Of a DNA stretch of 64,000 nt, positions 60,198-64,000 are shown piece by piece. The DNA is taken from positions 682,001 to 746,000 of the forward strand of contig NZ_AP022834.1 in the NCBI RefSeq assembly GCF_013394385.1. Reading direction: 5' to 3'. The position numbers were made by a program, and so were the translations under genes. The notes beneath the pieces were generated by a model. That model was not told where the DNA came from, searched no databases, and saw nothing but the letters and a program-made list of their open reading frames with translations. This stretch comes from Kocuria sp. TGY1127_2 (lineage in GTDB: Bacteria > Actinomycetota > Actinomycetes > Actinomycetales > Micrococcaceae). Positions within the stretch are counted from its first letter, which is position 1. The number at the start of each line of letters is the position of its first letter.

Positions 60198-61073
60198 TCA
60201 GGCTCCGATGATTGAAGCGACCAGGAGCAGAAGCGCGAAAAGCACGCTGAGCAAGCCAGTCTGCTTGAGGACAGGGATCAGTTTTCTCATGTCCGTCGCG
60301 GACAGAACGGTTCGCGTGGCGGGCAAGGCCAGGGGTATGGCCAGCAGAACCAAGAGGTTCCACGGGTTCTCAGGGACGGTGAAGAGCATCAGAGCAAAAG
60401 CCAAAGCGAGTTCGATCGCGTAGGCCAGCCGTGCCCGTGAATCGCCCAGTCGGACTGCAAGGGTGTGTTTTCCTGCCTCGGTGTCCGTGGGAATATCCCG
60501 AATATTGTTTGCCATCAGCAAACCGCACGCTATGAGACCCATGGAAACCGAGGCGACCACGGCCGTTATCGACAGTTGCGAAGCCTGCGCGAAGGTTGTT
60601 CCCATCGTCGCGACGAGCCCGAAATACAGGAAGACGAAAACATCGCCCAACCCCATATATCCGTACGGGTGTTTTCCTCCGGTATACCCCCACGCGGCAA
60701 AGACTGCCGAGAGGCCGATGAGCAGAAACCACCATTGACCCGTGATCACGACGAGGGCCAGCCCAGAAACCATGGCTGCGGCGAAACATCCGAAGGCCGC
60801 GAATTTGACGTGGTTGGCGGGGGCCGCGCCTGAACCGGTCAGGCGCATGGGCCCGACCCGTGAATCGTCGGTGCCCTTGATGCCGTCCGAATAATCATTG
60901 GCATAGTTGACGCCGACCTGCAGGAAGAAGGCCACGAGCAACGCCAAGACGGCACAGACCGGGCGGAATTCTCTCAGTTCGATCGCGGCTGCGGTCCCCG
61001 CGATTACGGGGGCGACGGCAAGGGGAAGTGTGCGCAGACGAGCGCCTTCGACCCATTGTGCAATGGTTGCCAC
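60198..61073 (-). CDS. menA: 1,4-dihydroxy-2-naphthoate polyprenyltransferase
   Basis: A 291-residue UbiA-family membrane enzyme that prenylates DHNA to demethylmenaquinone. The first Asp-rich motif is NYANDYSDGIKGTDD and the second NNIRDIPTDTEAGK. About eight or nine helices. GTG 61073 with GAGAGGAACC ahead. Downstream of menE by 106 bases on the same strand. Confidence 0.94.
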   Translation of the reverse strand: MATIAQWVEGARLRTLPLAVAPVIAGTAAAIELREFRPVCAVLALLVAFFLQVGVNYANDYSDGIKGTDDSRVGPMRLTGSGAAPANHVKFAAFGCFAAAMVSGLALVVITGQWWFLLIGLSAVFAAWGYTGGKHPYGYMGLGDVFVFLYFGLVATMGTTFAQASQLSITAVVASVSMGLIACGLLMANNIRDIPTDTEAGKHTLAVRLGDSRARLAYAIELALAFALMLFTVPENPWNLLVLLAIPLALPATRTVLSATDMRKLIPVLKQTGLLSVLFALLLLVASIIGA

Positions 61074-61179
61074 GATGGTTCCTCTCGGACGAGCCGGGCA
61101 CACGAGCGCCAGGCGAGATGCATGGAATGACAATTCATTGTCTCACTGAGGCGGGAACGCGCCAGTCGAGCGAGAATCG

Positions 61180-62391
61180 TTACTGGACGGAGGAGCCCTC
61201 CAGCAGCCGCCGGACCGCGGCTTGGTCAGGCTTTCCGGTACTGGCCTGCGGCAACTGGTCCAATACGACGATTTCCTTGGGCGCCGCCGCAGGCCCCAAT
61301 CGTTGGCGTACGAGTTCGGTCAGAGCTTTGGCGTCGGGGTCACGCTCCGGCCTGCGGGAAACAGCGGCACGAATCTCCTGGCCCCATTGGGGGCTTTCCA
61401 CCCCGACGACTATTGCTTCGCGTACCGTGGGATCCTCTTCGAGGACACGCGCGACTGCACGAGCGGAGACTTTGATACCGCCGGTCATCACAACGTCGTC
61501 CGCTCGACCCATGACGCGCAGGCCGGACTCCGGGGTATACCTTCCGAGATCGTCGGTCCGGTACCACCAGACCCCCTCTGGATCGCGTCGGAATGACTCG
61601 GCCGTACGCTCGCTGTCCTCCAGGTACCCAGAGGCCAAGGTTGGTCCACCCAGCCAGATTCGTCCGGCACCGCTCTCATCTGCGGAGGGCTCGATGGCAA
61701 TACGGGTTCCGGGCAGCGGGTGGGAATCGTAGACGCATCCGCCGGCTGTCTCCGCGCTTCCGTAGGTCAGCACGAGGGGAATCCGTAGTTCGTCGCAACG
61801 GCTCAAGAGCATGGACGACGCGGGGGCCCCTCCCAGCAGGATCGCATCGAAACTGCGCAGCGCTTCGAGCATGTCCGTTTCCGGGACTGCACCGGATTCG
61901 ACCTCTTCGAGCAAAGCATGAACTTGGGTGGGCACCAATGAGGTCATTCGGTTGCCCGCACCGAGACGGTCGACCGCGTCGAGGAAGTCCCGTGCGGTGA
62001 AATGGCTTCCGGAAACAATGGATTCCGTCGTTACAGGTCGTGTACCCGCCAAGATCGAACGAGCCACGACCTGCGCCCCGGCCACGTAGTGAACCGGAAG
62101 CGCGAGCAACCAATGGGCACCGCCATCGGTTCCCGTGGCCACCTCGGTCGCAAGTCCGGAGGAACGCAGGGCCCGGGCGCTCAGCACCGTCTTTTTGGGG
62201 CGTCCCGTGGAGCCCGAGGTCCCGACGACCAGCGCGGCGACCTCTTCCCCGACTCTGGTCTCTCGGGTGATGATCGCACCGAGACCTCGGTACAACTCTT
62301 CCGGCCCGATGGATCCGGGTCCGGCGAGGTGAAGAGCGGCATCGGAAACCGCTGAGGGTGGGGGCGCAGGGGAGAGCGAAGAAAAATCCAT
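61180..62391 (-). CDS. menE: o-Succinylbenzoate-CoA ligase
   Basis: A 403-residue adenylate-forming enzyme: P-loop VVGTSGSTGRPKKTVLS, TYGSAETAGGCVYD, YRTDDLGRY, MGRADDVVMTGGIKVSA and the C-terminal catalytic Lys in QASTGKPDQAA. It is shorter than E. coli MenE (451), as usual in actinobacteria. ATG with GGAGGAG. Makes the substrate of MenB, encoded immediately upstream on the same strand. Confidence 0.94.
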   Translation of the reverse strand: MDFSSLSPAPPPSAVSDAALHLAGPGSIGPEELYRGLGAIITRETRVGEEVAALVVGTSGSTGRPKKTVLSARALRSSGLATEVATGTDGGAHWLLALPVHYVAGAQVVARSILAGTRPVTTESIVSGSHFTARDFLDAVDRLGAGNRMTSLVPTQVHALLEEVESGAVPETDMLEALRSFDAILLGGAPASSMLLSRCDELRIPLVLTYGSAETAGGCVYDSHPLPGTRIAIEPSADESGAGRIWLGGPTLASGYLEDSERTAESFRRDPEGVWWYRTDDLGRYTPESGLRVMGRADDVVMTGGIKVSARAVARVLEEDPTVREAIVVGVESPQWGQEIRAAVSRRPERDPDAKALTELVRQRLGPAAAPKEIVVLDQLPQASTGKPDQAAVRRLLEGSSVQ

Positions 62392-62432
62392 GACTCCTCC
62401 AGCCTAGCCCTGCGCTCCGGTGCACCCCGTGA

Positions 62433-63398
62433 CTAGAAGTAGTACGGGAAGGAGGACCAATCGGGATCACGCTTGCCCAAGAAGGCGTCTCGCCCTTCCA
62501 CCGCCTCGTCCGTCATATACCCCATGCGGGTAGCCTCACCCGCGAAGACCTGCTGGCCGACCATTCCGTCGTCGGGCAGATTGAACGCGAACTTCAGCAT
62601 ACGTATCGCTTGCGGGGATTGGCTCGCAATGTCCGCGGCGTATCGAAGAGCGGTCTCTTCCAAGTCGGCATGTGCAACGACCTCATTGACCGCGCCCATC
62701 TCGTACATGCGCTGGGCATCGTATTCCCTGGCCAGGAAGAAAATTTCGCGCGCGGCCTTCTGACCGACCTGACGTGCCAGAAGGGCCGAACCGTAACCGG
62801 CGTCGAAAGAGCCGACTGTTGCATCGGTCTGTTTGAACTTGCCGAATTCTCGAGAAGCGATGGTCAGATCACATACCACGTGGAGAGAGTGCCCGCCCCC
62901 GGCCGCCCAGCCCGAGACCACTGCAACGACGACTTTGGGCATGGTGCGAATCAGCCGCTGAACCTCCAGGATGTGGAGGCGGCCCGCTCTCGCCGGGTCG
63001 ATGGAATCTGCAGTGTCGCCCTCGGCGTAACGGTACCCGTCGCGTCCCCGGATGCGTTGGTCACCGCCCGAACAGAAGGCCCAGCCGCCATCCTTGGGCG
63101 AAGGGCCGTTGCCGGTCAGCAATACAGTTCCCACGTCACTGGTCATGCGTGCATGGTCCAGGGCCCGGTACAACTCGTCCACGGTCCCGGGGCGGAAAGC
63201 ATTGCGAACTTCGGGCCGGTCGAAGGCGATGCGGACGCAAGGGAGGTCCCGAACCACCTGGCCCGACGCGTCCCGCTCGACCTGCCGGTGATACGTGATG
63301 TCCTGGAAGTCGTCGAAGCCTTCGACCTCACGCCACCGGTGAGGATCGAAGGTGTCGGAAACGGACTGGGGCACTGGGAAGTTCTCGCGCGTAGTCAT
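62433..63398 (-). CDS. menB: 1,4-dihydroxy-2-naphthoyl-CoA synthase
   Basis: A 321-residue crotonase-fold enzyme forming DHNA-CoA from o-succinylbenzoyl-CoA. WAFCSGGDQRIRG binds the oxyanion-loop region, GWAAGGGHSLHVVCDL the second, and TDATVGSFDAGYGSALLARQVG is MenB-specific. Longer than E. coli MenB (285) by an N-terminal extension, as in mycobacteria. Start ATG 63398 is 7 bases after TAGAAT, so probably leaderless. First gene of menB-menE-menA. Confidence 0.96.
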   Translation of the reverse strand: MTTRENFPVPQSVSDTFDPHRWREVEGFDDFQDITYHRQVERDASGQVVRDLPCVRIAFDRPEVRNAFRPGTVDELYRALDHARMTSDVGTVLLTGNGPSPKDGGWAFCSGGDQRIRGRDGYRYAEGDTADSIDPARAGRLHILEVQRLIRTMPKVVVAVVSGWAAGGGHSLHVVCDLTIASREFGKFKQTDATVGSFDAGYGSALLARQVGQKAAREIFFLAREYDAQRMYEMGAVNEVVAHADLEETALRYAADIASQSPQAIRMLKFAFNLPDDGMVGQQVFAGEATRMGYMTDEAVEGRDAFLGKRDPDWSSFPYYF

Positions 63399-63405
63399 CT
63401 TTGCG

Positions 63406-63411
63406 ATTCTA
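63406..63411 (-). promoter_or_regulatory. -10 element (TAGAAT) of the menBEA genes
   Basis: TAGAAT on the minus strand ends 7 bases before the menB ATG. No Shine-Dalgarno and no convincing -35. Confidence 0.6.
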
Positions 63412-63425
63412 ACCGTGTTCTACGC

Positions 63426-63459
63426 GTCCTGCCCGCGGGGAGGACCACGCGGGCAGGAC
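63426..63459 (-). terminator. Hairpin after the sodium/solute symporter gene
   Basis: GTCCTGCCCGCG (63426-63437) and its complement (63448-63459) form a perfect 12-bp stem with a 10-base loop, 17 bases after the symporter stop. No T-tract, so termination may be partial. Confidence 0.6.
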
Positions 63460-63476
63460 ATCGGGGGCGGTGCAGG

Positions 63477-64000
63477 TCAGCGGGCCGAGGCCAGTTCCTT
63501 GGCCTCCTCGAACTCTCGCTCGACGCGTTCCGACTGCTTGTGGGTCGTCAAGGACACCACGATGCCGACCACGAGCGCGGCCAAGAAGCCGGGGACGATT
63601 TCGTACAGTGCGAGGATGCCCGTGGACTCGGGGTCCTGGAACACGTACCGCCACACGATCGTCACCACGGCGCCGACAATCATCGAGCACAGTCCGCCAG
63701 TTGCGGTGAGCTTTTTCCAGAACAGGGACATCAGCATCAGCGGTCCGAAGGCCGCACCGAAGCCGGCCCAGGCGAAGGCCACGAGCTCGAGCACCGCGGA
63801 ATCCGAGTCGAGAGCGATCAGGGCCGCGATGACCGAAACCGTCAGGACAGCGCCCCGGGACATCCACAGTTGGACCTTGGGGGAAGGCTTGCGCTTGATG
63901 ATCAACATGGCCAGGTCTTCGACCGCGGCCGACGACGAAACCACGAGTTGGGACGAAACCGTGGACATGATCGCGGCGAGCACGGCCGCAAGGACGAAGC
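63477..64000 (-). CDS. putP: 3' end of a sodium:proline symporter (SSS family), truncated by the window edge
   Basis: The last 174 residues of a sodium:solute symporter. LAAIMSTVSSQLVVSSSAAVEDL is the conserved helix 8 region with the sodium-site Ser pair; LVAFAWAGFGAAFGPLMLMSLFW and four further helices follow, ending in an acidic cytosolic tail. The pattern suits PutP, but other SSS substrates are possible. The start lies beyond the right edge. Confidence 0.88.
   Translation of the reverse strand, partial: FVLAAVLAAIMSTVSSQLVVSSSAAVEDLAMLIIKRKPSPKVQLWMSRGAVLTVSVIAALIALDSDSAVLELVAFAWAGFGAAFGPLMLMSLFWKKLTATGGLCSMIVGAVVTIVWRYVFQDPESTGILALYEIVPGFLAALVVGIVVSLTTHKQSERVEREFEEAKELASAR

Overview
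The window is a G+C-rich actinobacterial chromosome segment, most likely from Micrococcales and perhaps Micrococcaceae; I do not assign a genus. The signs are a 32-residue bS22-type ribosomal protein, a GlxR-like Crp regulator, a MarP-type CvpA/trypsin protease, the actinobacterial tad/helicase neighbourhood, menaquinone genes, frequent GTG/TTG starts and several probable leaderless transcripts. It is ordinary chromosomal backbone. I saw no insertion sequence, prophage, CRISPR array or rRNA. The only RNA gene is tRNA-Pro(CGG).

Layout. 0-2.6 kb: a translationally coupled catabolic operon (3' end of a carnitine-dehydrogenase-like oxidoreductase, a CaiB-type CoA transferase, a YWTD propeller protein). 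2.6-6.5 kb: uridine kinase, a zinc alcohol dehydrogenase, a DHA2-type MFS exporter and tRNA-Pro. 6.6-13.3 kb: a D-2-hydroxyacid dehydrogenase with FAD and Fe-S domains behind a heterodimeric ABC exporter. 13.4-24.9 kb: metallophosphoesterase, class A PBP, DUF4177, RidA, Nudix, Crp, MarP-like protease, AroQ, acetyl-CoA synthetase, endonuclease III and a CoA-pyrophosphatase-like Nudix. 25-35 kb: a degenerate family A DNA polymerase, a CHY zinc finger protein, then a tad pilus/secretion operon (Ssd/CpaE, TadA, TadB, TadC, Flp-like pilin, two TadE-like proteins) facing a DEAH helicase. 35-43.4 kb: flavin/PLP-oxidase-fold protein, TrhO, glutathionyl-hydroquinone-reductase-like protein, methyltransferase, topoisomerase I, Ppx/GppA. 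43.4-52 kb: TIM-barrel protein, ProC, TrkA/TrkH potassium uptake, AcuC deacetylase, ArsR and GntR regulators with unusual tails, bS22, glutaredoxin, phosphatase. 52.2-56.6 kb: cytochrome c biogenesis system II (TlpA/ResA, CcdA, ResB, CcsB). 56.6-64 kb: small membrane proteins, LysR, a CynX-type transporter, menA, menE, menB and the 3' end of a sodium/proline symporter gene.

From remembered gene order, 13-42 kb parallels the M. tuberculosis Rv3646c-Rv3683 region and 42-63 kb parallels Rv0496-Rv0548c. The two blocks meet at topA/ppx.

Likely functional links inside the window: Crp has a candidate site upstream of acs. AcuC-type deacetylases act on acetylated acetyl-CoA synthetase, and this Acs has the acetylatable lysine (K609). 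The men genes and the cytochrome c maturation genes both serve respiration. The most interesting unit is the tad/helicase neighbourhood, which has a perfect 14-bp operator-like palindrome in front and a hairpin directly after its pilin gene.
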